From assembly GCF_042680125.1 (NCBI RefSeq), contig NZ_JBHTNY010000025.1: a DNA stretch of 64,000 nucleotides. One strand, written 5' to 3'. Shown piece after piece: positions 35,094-44,150 of the stretch (its first letter is position 1; each line of letters begins with the position of its first letter). A model generated the notes under the pieces. That model did no database searches, was not told where the DNA came from, and was given only the letters and a program-made list of their open reading frames with translations. The position numbers and the translations under genes are program-made. Source of the DNA: Robinsoniella peoriensis. Lineage in GTDB: Bacteria > Bacillota > Clostridia > Lachnospirales > Lachnospiraceae.

Positions 35094-35117
35094 GCGAAAT
35101 GGCAGTGAGGTATATAA

Positions 35118-36650
35118 ATGAAAGAAAATGTAGTTTTACATGCCGAGGGCATGAATAAAATTTATCCCGGAACAAAGGCGCTAGACCAGGTTTCCTATGA
35201 CGTGGAGAAAGGAAAGGTCAATGTTTTAATCGGAGAAAACGGAGCAGGCAAATCTACGCTGATGAAATTAATTGCGGGTATCGAGCAGCCGTCCTCCGGT
35301 AAAATGTATATGGATGATAAAGAGGTCGTCTTCAAAGATACAACAGAGGCGAGAAAACATGGAATCGGCATTATCCATCAGGAGCTCAGCCTGTATCCAA
35401 ACCTGAATGTATACCAGAATATATTTATGGGCAGAGAACAGACTAAGGGACTGAAGCTGGATAATAAAAAGCATGCAGAATTGACCAGAGCAGTATTAGA
35501 GAGGCTGGAACATCCCATTAATGAGAATATTCTCGTGGGGGACCTGAGGGTTGGACAGCAGCAGATGATCGAGATTGCCAGGAATGTAGTGCAGGAAGAT
35601 TTAAAGATCCTCATTATGGATGAGCCAACTTCTTCCTTAAGTGAACAGGAAGTAGATGTTTTATTCAAACTCATGAGGGAATTTACCAGCCAGGGTATGT
35701 CAATTGTATACATATCCCACCGACTGGAAGAGATCATGCGGATCGGTGATAACGTAACGATTCTGCGGGATGGAAAGTTCGTAGCCAAGGCAGAAGTAAA
35801 AGACATTGATGTACCGTGGATTGTTCAGCGAATGGTAGGTGAAGGGAAATCCTATCCGAAAAAAGAGCGGGGAATTAACTGGAAGAAGGCAGAGACAGTA
35901 ATGGAGGTGAAAGGGCTGACGCTTCCGAAAAAGGGAGGTGGATATCTTCTGAAGGACATAGAATTCAACCTGAAAAAAGGCGAGATACTGGGAATATATG
36001 GGCTGATGGGTGCAGGCCGGACAGAAATCTTTGAATGCATCATGGGAATGAGGCCGGAACATACCGGAGAGGTAATGATAGACGGTGATAAATTACAGAT
36101 CCGTAACATTTCCGAACAGATTGCCCGCGGTTTTGCACTGGTACCGGAAGACCGCCAGGCAGAAGGGCTGGTGCAGACATTAGACATCGGGAAAAATATT
36201 TCCCTATCCAGCCTGAAGAAATATGCCAGACATTTTTTCCTGAATGAAAAAGAAGAGAGCAGGCATGTTGAAGAACAGATTCAGGACATTCAAATTAAAG
36301 TGGCTGATAAAAAGCTGCCGATTCTTTCCCTTTCCGGGGGGAACCAGCAGAAGTGTGTCATCGGGAAAGGAATCCTGACCAATCCCAAAATACTGCTATT
36401 GGATGAACCCAGCAGGGGAATCGACATCGGAGCCAAAACGGAAGTGTTTGATATTATCAACCAATATGCGGAACGGGGCTTATCAATCCTTGTAGTTTCC
36501 TCAGAGCTGAAAGAAATCGTAGCAATTGCAGACAGAGTCATTGTCCTGTCCAACGGGATTAAAACCGGTGAATTCAGCGGAGATGAGATTACGGAAGATC
36601 AGTTAGTACTGTCCTCTTATAAAGGACACCATACACAGATTAATGCATAG
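35118..36650 (+). CDS. Ribose-type sugar ABC ATPase (RbsA/MglA-like)
   Basis: This 510-residue ATPase has two fused ABC domains, as in the CUT2 family. Domain 1 has Walker A GENGAGKSTLMKLIAG, signature LRVGQQQMIEIARN and Walker B LIMDEPTSSL. Domain 2 has a degenerate Walker A GLMGAGRTEIFECIMG, signature LSGGNQQKCVIGKG and Walker B LLLDEPSRGIDIGAK. The substrate is a monosaccharide or small sugar derivative by family. It is followed 18 bases later by its permease. The matching binding protein is probably the gene at 42960. Confidence 0.93.
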   Translation: MKENVVLHAEGMNKIYPGTKALDQVSYDVEKGKVNVLIGENGAGKSTLMKLIAGIEQPSSGKMYMDDKEVVFKDTTEARKHGIGIIHQELSLYPNLNVYQNIFMGREQTKGLKLDNKKHAELTRAVLERLEHPINENILVGDLRVGQQQMIEIARNVVQEDLKILIMDEPTSSLSEQEVDVLFKLMREFTSQGMSIVYISHRLEEIMRIGDNVTILRDGKFVAKAEVKDIDVPWIVQRMVGEGKSYPKKERGINWKKAETVMEVKGLTLPKKGGGYLLKDIEFNLKKGEILGIYGLMGAGRTEIFECIMGMRPEHTGEVMIDGDKLQIRNISEQIARGFALVPEDRQAEGLVQTLDIGKNISLSSLKKYARHFFLNEKEESRHVEEQIQDIQIKVADKKLPILSLSGGNQQKCVIGKGILTNPKILLLDEPSRGIDIGAKTEVFDIINQYAERGLSILVVSSELKEIVAIADRVIVLSNGIKTGEFSGDEITEDQLVLSSYKGHHTQINA

Positions 36651-36667
36651 AAAAGAGGAGAATTAAA

Positions 36668-37717
36668 ATGGGTAAGAAAAATAATACAGGTACATATAAT
36701 TCCATTGCCATGACACTGCTGAAAGGAAGGACATTTATTGTTTTAATTGTGCTGGTACTGTTTTTCAGTATCATAACACCTACATTTTTTACATTGAATA
36801 CAGGACTTCTGGTTGCAAAACACGTTGCCCTTTATGGAATACTGGGACTTGGTATGACTTATGTTATCATTACGGGCGGAATTGACCTGTCTGTAGGTGC
36901 TATCGCAGGGCTTGGAGGAATGATTGCAGGCGGATTGATTAATGAAGGCCTGACACTTCCAATGTTTGGAGTTACGATTTATTTCAGCGTACCCTGGGTA
37001 ATCTTAATTACTGCTCTGGTAGGTGTTTTTGCGGGATGGCTGAATGGTTTTATCATAACGAAATTTAATGTGGCACCATTTATTGCCACACTTGGAATTA
37101 TGAACGTGGCAAGAGGATTTGCAAATCTCCGTTCCGGAGGTAAGACTTTTTCCAACATTGTAGGTAACAAAGTGTTGGGCAACAATGGATTTGAGTTTTT
37201 GGGAAGTACAGTAGCAGGCATCCCGGTAGGTGTCATCATACTTGCGCTGATTGCAGTGGGAGCTGCGCTTATTCTAAAGTATACGCCATTTGGCTGGCAT
37301 GTTCTGGCAATCGGCGGAAATGAAAGGGCAGCCAGGCTGTCCGGTATCAAGGTAAAAAGAGTAAAGACATACGTATATATGTTTTCAGGCTTTTGTTCCG
37401 TAATGGTAGGTATGATCGCTGCAGGGCAGTTGGTTGCTGCACATCCGGCAACCGGTGAAGGCTGGGAGATGAACGCGATTTCGGCGGCAGTACTTGGCGG
37501 AACTTCCATGGCTGGCGGTGTGGGCACCATAGGCGGCACAATCGTAGGTGCATTTGTAATCGGCGTTATTAATGACGGTATGGTTATGTGCGGAGTTTCG
37601 GAATTCTGGCAGAAGGTAATCAAAGGTATCGTAATTGTGGCTGCGGTTATCATAGACCAGTTCCAGAGAAATATGCAGGCGAAGATGGCGCTGCAGGTTC
37701 GCAATGAATCCAAATAA
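36668..37717 (+). CDS. Ribose-type sugar ABC permease (RbsC-like)
   Basis: This 349-residue BPD_transp_2-family permease has about ten membrane segments. Family markers are GLGMTYVIITGGIDLSVGAI, the loop GWLNGFIITKFNVAPFIATL-GIMNVARG and GGTSMAGGVGTIGGTIVGAF. It is coupled to the RbsA-like gene and ends the first transcription unit. About 300 bases separate it from the YesN-type regulator. Confidence 0.93.
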   Translation: MGKKNNTGTYNSIAMTLLKGRTFIVLIVLVLFFSIITPTFFTLNTGLLVAKHVALYGILGLGMTYVIITGGIDLSVGAIAGLGGMIAGGLINEGLTLPMFGVTIYFSVPWVILITALVGVFAGWLNGFIITKFNVAPFIATLGIMNVARGFANLRSGGKTFSNIVGNKVLGNNGFEFLGSTVAGIPVGVIILALIAVGAALILKYTPFGWHVLAIGGNERAARLSGIKVKRVKTYVYMFSGFCSVMVGMIAAGQLVAAHPATGEGWEMNAISAAVLGGTSMAGGVGTIGGTIVGAFVIGVINDGMVMCGVSEFWQKVIKGIVIVAAVIIDQFQRNMQAKMALQVRNESK

Positions 37718-38015
37718 TCAGAGAAGAAAGCGCTGGAATACATATCATCCACCGCAGACCGGGTTACACGTATGGAAAAATATAAGGAATTGTATGGAAA
37801 AATAAGGAAATAAAAAAATTTACAGATGTAGTATAATAGTAGTATTGTAAGTATAGTCAGATGACTTTACAGTTTATAATGGAAGCTTATGGACAGGGAA
37901 CGGTGTTTTCCTGTCTTGTTCCGCATTCAAAAGTCAATGGATTTTCAAGAGCGTCCCTCCGGTGTCAGCCTGGGGGGACAGAAGAACAATGAAAAGGAAA
38001 GAGGGGACTCCGGTA
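37718..38015 (+). promoter_or_regulatory. Leader and promoter region of the second YesN/YesM pair
   Basis: This is about 300 bases without a gene. TATAAT at 37832-37837 is a likely -10 box. The leader contains two hairpins: GACAGG/CCTGTC around 37889-37912, and GTCCCTCC/GGGGGGAC around 37953-37979, both upstream of the ribosome site. No binding site could be defined. Confidence 0.4.
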
Positions 38016-39584
38016 ATGAATATTTTAATTGTAGATGATGAAAAACTGGCAGTTGAAGTAATCAAGAACATGATTCAGTGGGAAAGTTATGGAATAGAGG
38101 AAGTCTATACGGCTTATAGTATGAAGCAGGCTGTGGAGGCGATGGAACGGCATCAGATATCCATTTTATTATGTGATATCGAGATGCCAAAGGGAAGCGG
38201 GCTTGAAGTAGCCGCCTGGATACAGGAGCAGAAGCTGGATATTAAAATCATCTTTCTGACAAGCCATGCCGTATTCCAGTATGCAAGTCAGGCGATCAAG
38301 TATGGTGTATCCGACTACCTCCTAAAGCCAGTGGTTCCGGAGGAATTGGAACAGGCAATCCAGCTGGCATCGGAAAAAATTCAATTACATAAGCAGATAG
38401 AACAGAATGAAAAATATGCTTCCTACTGGAATTCCGGTAAGACAATTATGCAGCAGGATTTTTGGAAGTCCTATCTATCCGGTGGAAAGGAATATAAGAA
38501 TCTGCAGAGCATGTCAAAGAAGATTGATATTGATGCAGAACCGGGGACGATTTATTATCCGATACTTTTATACTGGACCAGAAAGAAAAACAGAGGGACT
38601 GTGTGGGATGATGAGATCATCGAATTCTCGATCCGGAACATCGTATCTGAGGTGTTGTTCGGGAAGATGCAAAACGGGAATTTTGTACTGCTCCGAAACA
38701 ACTGCATATTGGCGGTCTACCCTATGCAGAAAGAGACCCGGTTGTGGATGAGGGAAAAGTGTAAGATGATGCTGGACCGGTGCGGGGAATACCTGAGTTT
38801 TTGCAATATCAGCTGTTATGTTACGGGAGATACGCCATTTGAAAAGCTGAAGGAGGCTGTGGACATGCTAATAGAAACCGAAGAAGAAGATATCCTTAAA
38901 GAAAACAGGGTCATAATGGCCCAGCAGGACAAAGAAGTGTTCAAATACCAAAAACCGGACATGGAGCCCTGGGTGAATGGCCTGTTTGATAAAAACCAGA
39001 GTAAAGTGCTGAAGGAAATACAGAGATATCTGGAAGAAGTAGGTGTGGTTTACCATGCGGATTCAAAGTCTTTAGGGCAGTTCCAGCATGATTTTTTACA
39101 GGAATTATACATCGTCCTGGAGCGGAAAGGGATCTATGCCCACAGTGTCCTGTCCAGCCCGCAAATGCTGGAGTCCTTCAACCGGGCATCCAGGAGTATC
39201 GCGGATATGGTCAACTGGGTTTCTGACCTTTCAGACTCCCTGGTACAGTATGATTATAAAAAAGAAAAAACACCGGATATGATAAAAGAGATTAAAGTTT
39301 TTATAGAAGAAAACTCTGGGGAGGAAATCAGCAGAAATGACCTGGCGGCAAAGGTTTTCCTGCATCCGGATTATTTAAGCCGGATATTTAAAGAACAGAT
39401 GGGAATGTCCTTGTCAGATTTTATCATTCAGGTCAGGATTGACAAGGCGAAGGTACTGCTTCAGAAAACAGATGACCGGATTTCTGATATTTCGGCAAAA
39501 GTAGGATATCCCAATACGGCGTATTTTACAAAATTATTTAAGCGCGCAACCGGTATGACACCAAAAGAATTCAGGAAGGCATAG
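38016..39584 (+). CDS. YesN-type response regulator (REC + AraC HTH), second copy
   Basis: This 522-residue regulator begins with the receiver domain MNILIVDDEKLAVEVI, with phospho-acceptor Asp54 in LLCDIEMPKGSG and Lys in DYLLKPVVPEE. The C-terminal AraC domain contains ISRNDLAAKVFLHPDYLSRI and ISDISAKVGYPNTAYFTKLF. I chose ATG 38016 since the receiver fold starts there and GAGGGG is 9 bases upstream; in-frame ATGs at 37962 and 37989 add only polar residues. It is coupled to the kinase 7 bases downstream. It probably binds the paired direct repeats upstream of 34452 and 42960. Confidence 0.9.
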   Translation: MNILIVDDEKLAVEVIKNMIQWESYGIEEVYTAYSMKQAVEAMERHQISILLCDIEMPKGSGLEVAAWIQEQKLDIKIIFLTSHAVFQYASQAIKYGVSDYLLKPVVPEELEQAIQLASEKIQLHKQIEQNEKYASYWNSGKTIMQQDFWKSYLSGGKEYKNLQSMSKKIDIDAEPGTIYYPILLYWTRKKNRGTVWDDEIIEFSIRNIVSEVLFGKMQNGNFVLLRNNCILAVYPMQKETRLWMREKCKMMLDRCGEYLSFCNISCYVTGDTPFEKLKEAVDMLIETEEEDILKENRVIMAQQDKEVFKYQKPDMEPWVNGLFDKNQSKVLKEIQRYLEEVGVVYHADSKSLGQFQHDFLQELYIVLERKGIYAHSVLSSPQMLESFNRASRSIADMVNWVSDLSDSLVQYDYKKEKTPDMIKEIKVFIEENSGEEISRNDLAAKVFLHPDYLSRIFKEQMGMSLSDFIIQVRIDKAKVLLQKTDDRISDISAKVGYPNTAYFTKLFKRATGMTPKEFRKA

Positions 39585-39591
39585 GTAGAAA

Positions 39592-41286
39592 ATGAAGAAA
39601 AATCATTCACTTCGCTATTTTATTGTGGAAATAGTGAGCGCTGTCCTGATTATATTGTGTGCATGTGTAATGTGCTATAATTATTACATCATGCATCTGA
39701 TGGAAAGACGCGTGACAGATTCGGTGAAAGCTACAATTGGCATTTATAACCGCCAGATTGAGAGTAATCTGGACAATATCCAGACTTTTTTGCTTACCCA
39801 AAGCCTGATGGAAGAGGAAAAGAGGAAACTGGTGAATCCGAAGAGGGAACTGGACCGGTATATGGCGGAACTATCCATAAAATCTGATTTTATGAAGCAG
39901 ATAGGCAATTACAAAATGCTGGATGGAATATTTCTATATGACAGGAAAAATGACATTTACTTAAGCGGTGTGCAAAATGGCGTAACGTCTCAGCAAAACA
40001 CAGATATTTATAAGAATATATACGATACCCTTGCCAAGTTTGAAAGAGAGGGGCAGGGTTCGTGGTTTACCGTACAGATATTAAATGATACCTGCCTCAT
40101 TAAAGTACTGGAGAACCAGCAAATCTATGTGGCGGGCTGGGTTAAAATAGAAAATATATTAAAAGAACTGAAAGTAGGTCTGGGTGCGGACTCAGACTTT
40201 ATCTTCCTGTGCCGGGAAGACGGTAAGGTACTGGATCTTCACTACACTGAGCGGCAGATCAAACTGACCGGACAGGATGAGGTGGTCCTGAATAAAAACC
40301 GTTATCAGAATATCCAGGTGGATATTGAAAACCATGGACTGTCCATTGCGGTACTGAAGAAGAAAGGCGGATTCCTGGATGAACTCCGGGTGGCTGGAAT
40401 CAATGTGGCGGTAACCCTGGTATCTGTGGCGATTCTCTCTGCATTGGTACTGTTTTTGCTAAACCGGTATTTTTTAAAACCGCTGAACCGGCTTGTGCAG
40501 GCAATGCAGCAGCTTAAAAACGGGAATCTGAAGGTGAAGCTTGCAAATGACAAGGAGTTTGAAGAATTCCAGATTGTAAATAAAACCTTTGATCTCATGA
40601 CGGAAGAAATAGAATCCCTGAAAATTCATGTCTATGAAGAACAGATACACAAGCAAAAAGCCCAGCTCCAGTATCTGCAGGTACAGATTGACCCTCATTT
40701 TCTGACAAATTGCATGAGTCTGATTCAGAATCTGCTTCTGCTGGACCGAAAAGATTCAGCCCGGGAAGCGACGGTTGTCTTAAGCAAATACATGCGGTAT
40801 ACATTGAGAAGCGATACAAAAGTATCCGTTTTGCATGAGCTGGAACATGTAGAGAATTACATATGCCTGCAAAAACTGCGTTATGAAGACCAGCTGAGCC
40901 TGGTGTTAAGTAAAAAGGGGGAAGTGGATGGAGAGATGATCCCCAACATGCTGATTCAGACCTTCGTGGATAATTCGGTCAAACACCAGTTAAGCCCGGA
41001 GTCGCAGCTTCTCATTACCGTGGAGGTAAAATATATTATGGGGGAAGAGGAAAAAGAATATCTATATATATCTGTCTCTGACAACGGTGACGGATTCGAA
41101 AGTGATATATTGGAAAAGCTGAAAAATAATGAAGTTATATTAAAACAAAACGGGGAGCATATCGGAATCTACAATGTATGTCAGAGAATGGCACTTATAT
41201 ATGGAGAAGAAGCACATATTCAATTTGGGAATGGAGATGCCGGAGGAGCAGTGATCGAGATACGCCTGCCAAAGAGTGAGGTATAA
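39592..41286 (+). CDS. YesM-type sensor histidine kinase, second copy
   Basis: This 564-residue sensor kinase has TM1 near residues 9-30 (IVEIVSAVLIILCACVMCYN), an extracellular sensing region and TM2 near VAVTLVSVAILSALVLFLLN. A HAMP-like linker follows. The phospho-His block is VQIDPHFLTNCMSLIQNLLL, where Asp-Pro-His replaces the usual Asn-Pro-His. The ATPase domain has NMLIQTFVDNSVKHQ and VSDNGDGFE. It is followed by an orphan binding protein that may present the ligand to it. Confidence 0.9.
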   Translation: MKKNHSLRYFIVEIVSAVLIILCACVMCYNYYIMHLMERRVTDSVKATIGIYNRQIESNLDNIQTFLLTQSLMEEEKRKLVNPKRELDRYMAELSIKSDFMKQIGNYKMLDGIFLYDRKNDIYLSGVQNGVTSQQNTDIYKNIYDTLAKFEREGQGSWFTVQILNDTCLIKVLENQQIYVAGWVKIENILKELKVGLGADSDFIFLCREDGKVLDLHYTERQIKLTGQDEVVLNKNRYQNIQVDIENHGLSIAVLKKKGGFLDELRVAGINVAVTLVSVAILSALVLFLLNRYFLKPLNRLVQAMQQLKNGNLKVKLANDKEFEEFQIVNKTFDLMTEEIESLKIHVYEEQIHKQKAQLQYLQVQIDPHFLTNCMSLIQNLLLLDRKDSAREATVVLSKYMRYTLRSDTKVSVLHELEHVENYICLQKLRYEDQLSLVLSKKGEVDGEMIPNMLIQTFVDNSVKHQLSPESQLLITVEVKYIMGEEEKEYLYISVSDNGDGFESDILEKLKNNEVILKQNGEHIGIYNVCQRMALIYGEEAHIQFGNGDAGGAVIEIRLPKSEV

Positions 41287-41350
41287 AGCGTGATTAAAAA
41301 TTTAAGAAGTTTATTAAAAACAGATGTCTGCCAGGCAGACAGGAGGGTCA

Positions 41351-42835
41351 ATGAAGACAAATATGAAAAAGTTATTTATTTTATTGGTTATTGCATGTGC
41401 AATGTCCGGTTTAATGCTCTTCTTAAGATGGTGCCACCCGGTAAATAAAGAACAACAGGCAGAGCATGAGGAATATGAAAAACTGGTAGTAGCGTATTCC
41501 GGAAGTATTGGTGGGACAAAGGATCTGCAGCTTGTCCAGGATGAACTGAATAAGATCACGCGTAAAAAGCTGGGTATAGAAGTGGAACTGAAGGTACTTG
41601 ATAATTTTAAAAATACAATTAATCTGATGCTCTCCGGCAAGGAACAGCTGGACATTATGACAATTGATAATCAGATGTATATGGAAGCTTATATCAATCA
41701 GAATCTGTGGGAATTGGATGATCTTCTGGATCAATATGGATCCGGTATAAAAGAGGCGCTGGGGATGGAGAATATCAATGCCTGCCGGATAAAAGGAAAG
41801 TTGTACGGCCTTCCGAATAACCGTGATTTTGCTGCTGGCTGGGATGCCTATATGCTCAGAAAAGACATTCTGGATAAATATAACATCAAAAAAGAAGACA
41901 TCAAAAGTATTGAAGATTTGGAAAAAGTATTTGATCTGCTTCTGGAAAAAGAGCCGGATATTACCCCTATAGCTTCCTCCGGTTCCATGTTCGGTAATTT
42001 TGCGCTGGCGGACGGCATAAACAGCTTCCCGGCAGGCGGCCATCTGAACTATGGACAGGATGAGGAGATTGTAAATATATTTGAGACGGATGAATATATG
42101 GAAAATTTAAAACGTGTGAGGGAATGGTATCTGAAAGGATATATGGGAGACAGGATTCTGGAAGATACCCAGTCTCTGCGGGACAAGATTCGGGAGGGGA
42201 CGGTATTTTCTTATCCCCAGAAGGGGAAGCCGGGAATTGAACGGCAGGAATCCATGTCTTATGGAAAAGAACTGGTGATTGTCCAGTTTGGTGAAAATGC
42301 TATCAGTTATAATTCCCTGGCTGCCCTGCCATGGGTGATTACCAAAAATTCAATATCAAAAGAGAAATCCATGCAGCTTCTGAATCTGATGTATACCGAT
42401 GCAGATATTATGAATCTGCTGTCCTATGGGGTTGAAAATATTCACTATGTTAAAACGGAAGACGGCCATATTAAGCTGCCTACAGGTGCCGCAAGCAACG
42501 TATTTATAAAAGGCTCCTGGAAGATGCCAAATCAGTTTATTACATATGTATGGGAAGGAAATCCACTGGATTTGTGGGAGAGGATGGATGAGTATAATAA
42601 TTCTGCCCTGCGATCCTGCGAAATCGGATTCAATTTTGATGTATCGGAAGTCTCAACGGAATATATCACCCTGGAAAAGATCTATAATAAGTATAAACCA
42701 ATTTTAGAAAGCGGCCTGGTGGATCCGGAAGAAGGGCTACGGGAAATGCTGGGTGAGTTGAATGCAAATGGGCTGCAGGAAGTGATAGCAGAAAAGAGAA
42801 AGCAGTTTGAGGAGTGGAAAAAGGAGTATAAGTAA
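41351..42835 (+). CDS. Orphan sugar-binding protein beside the YesN/YesM pair
   Basis: This is a roughly 494-residue extracellular solute-binding protein of the family 1/LplA-like class. The N-terminus KKLFILLVIACAMSGLMLFL contains a possible lipobox (VIAC) or may stay as a membrane anchor. The mature region starts KLVVAYSGSIGGTKDLQLVQ. ATG 41351 follows the ribosome site AGGAGGG by 4 bases. No LplBC-type permease lies in this cluster, whose transporter is the unrelated ribose type. It may act as a ligand-binding accessory of the adjacent kinase, though this is only inferred from position. Confidence 0.8.
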   Translation: MKTNMKKLFILLVIACAMSGLMLFLRWCHPVNKEQQAEHEEYEKLVVAYSGSIGGTKDLQLVQDELNKITRKKLGIEVELKVLDNFKNTINLMLSGKEQLDIMTIDNQMYMEAYINQNLWELDDLLDQYGSGIKEALGMENINACRIKGKLYGLPNNRDFAAGWDAYMLRKDILDKYNIKKEDIKSIEDLEKVFDLLLEKEPDITPIASSGSMFGNFALADGINSFPAGGHLNYGQDEEIVNIFETDEYMENLKRVREWYLKGYMGDRILEDTQSLRDKIREGTVFSYPQKGKPGIERQESMSYGKELVIVQFGENAISYNSLAALPWVITKNSISKEKSMQLLNLMYTDADIMNLLSYGVENIHYVKTEDGHIKLPTGAASNVFIKGSWKMPNQFITYVWEGNPLDLWERMDEYNNSALRSCEIGFNFDVSEVSTEYITLEKIYNKYKPILESGLVDPEEGLREMLGELNANGLQEVIAEKRKQFEEWKKEYK

Positions 42836-42839
42836 AAAG

Positions 42840-42935
42840 TCAGAATACTACACATTTAGTTCAGAATCGTTATATTTTTCTATTCCCTGATTTGTTAATA
42901 TATATATAAATAATTTATATAAAATTATTAAAAAT
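42840..42935 (+). promoter_or_regulatory. Paired 21-bp direct repeats and promoter, RbsB/Sde182 unit
   Basis: TCAGAATACTACACATTTAG (42840) and TCAGAATCGTTATATTTTT (42861) lie 21 bases apart, followed by TTTGTTAATATATATATAAA and TAATTTATATAAAA. Sequence and layout match the region at 34304-34385 closely, so both units are probably controlled by the same regulator. Confidence 0.75.
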
Positions 42936-42959
42936 ATTTATAAAAAAGGAGAAGATGAT

Positions 42960-44099
42960 ATGAAGAAAAAAGTGGTAAGCGCAATTTTATGTACAGCAAT
43001 GGTAATGGCTATGGTCACCGGATGCGGAGGTGGTACGAAAGAGACTCAGAAGGCTGAAACACAGGCTGCAACAGAAGCAACAGAGGCTGAGACAAAGGCA
43101 GAAACCCAGGCTGCAACAGAAGCAACAGAGGCTGAGACAAAGGCAGAAACCCAGGCGGAAACAAAAGCAGCGGAAACCCAGGCACCTGAAACACAGACAG
43201 AAAAAAGTGCCGATGCAACAGCATTAACAGGAGGCGGTTCCAACATAGTTTATATCATTACACCTTCCCATTCCAATCCATTCTTCGGTACGGAAGCTAC
43301 TGCTGCAGAAGCAAAGGCAAAAGAACTTGGATACGAAGTGAAGACTTTGTCACATGATGATGATGCAACGAAACAGATGGAGCATTTTGAATCTGCAATT
43401 GCAGATAAAGCAGCGGCTATTATCTGTGATAACGCAGGTGCAGATGCAACAATCGAAGCAGTGAAAAAAGCAAAAGATGCAAATATCCCCACATTCCTGA
43501 TCGACCGTGAAATCAATGAAGAAGGTGTGGCAATTTCCCAGATCGTTGCAAATAATTATCAGGGTGCCAAAGCAGTAGCGGAAGTATTCGTAGAGGCAAT
43601 GAACGAAGAAGGAAAGTACGTAGAGCTATTAGGTAAGGAATCTGATACCAATGCAGCGGTTCGCTCCAATGCATTCCACGAAGTAATTGACCAGTATCCG
43701 GATATGGAAATGGTAGCACAGCAGTCAGCAAACTGGGAACAGACAGAAGCATTTGAAAAAATGGAAACCATCCTGCAGTCTAATCCGGATATTGCCGGTG
43801 TTATCTGCGGTAATGATACTATGCTGGAAGGCGCAGTGGCAGCATTAGATGCAGCAGGTCTGAATGTTCCGGTAATCGGTGTAGACGGTTCTGACAATGC
43901 AAGAGATCTGATCAAAGAGGGAAAAGCAACCGCAACAGCATTACAGCAGGCAGCGAAAATTGCAAGAATGGCAGCAGAGCAGGCAGATGCTTATCTGAAA
44001 AACGGAACGACAGGGCTGGATGAAAAGCAATTGGTAGACTGTATTGCAATTACAAAAGATAATGCAGACAAATTAAGCGCATTTGATTATCAGGAATAG
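42960..44099 (+). CDS. Ribose-type sugar-binding lipoprotein (RbsB-like)
   Basis: This 379-residue lipoprotein has the lipobox AMVTGCGG. A Thr/Glu/Ala linker (about residues 25-85) includes a 15-residue unit repeated twice (43063-43152 in DNA, period 45). The periplasmic-binding domain starts NIVYIITPSHSNPFFGTEAT and contains IPTFLIDREINEEG and GVICGNDTMLEGA. It is the likely partner of the RbsA/RbsC-like genes 5 kb upstream, since both promoters share the same direct repeats. The substrate is a monosaccharide or polyol by family. It is followed after 51 bases by the giant Sde182-type gene. Confidence 0.92.
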   Translation: MKKKVVSAILCTAMVMAMVTGCGGGTKETQKAETQAATEATEAETKAETQAATEATEAETKAETQAETKAAETQAPETQTEKSADATALTGGGSNIVYIITPSHSNPFFGTEATAAEAKAKELGYEVKTLSHDDDATKQMEHFESAIADKAAAIICDNAGADATIEAVKKAKDANIPTFLIDREINEEGVAISQIVANNYQGAKAVAEVFVEAMNEEGKYVELLGKESDTNAAVRSNAFHEVIDQYPDMEMVAQQSANWEQTEAFEKMETILQSNPDIAGVICGNDTMLEGAVAALDAAGLNVPVIGVDGSDNARDLIKEGKATATALQQAAKIARMAAEQADAYLKNGTTGLDEKQLVDCIAITKDNADKLSAFDYQE

Positions 44100-44150
44100 A
44101 AAGGGAACAAACAGAGATTTTAAGCACGTAAGAGAAAGAGAGGGAAAGGA

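Noticed and set aside
36979..37752. 257-residue reading frame on the minus strand over the RbsC-like gene
   Set aside because: It is a shadow of a well supported permease gene on the other strand and shows no domain features.
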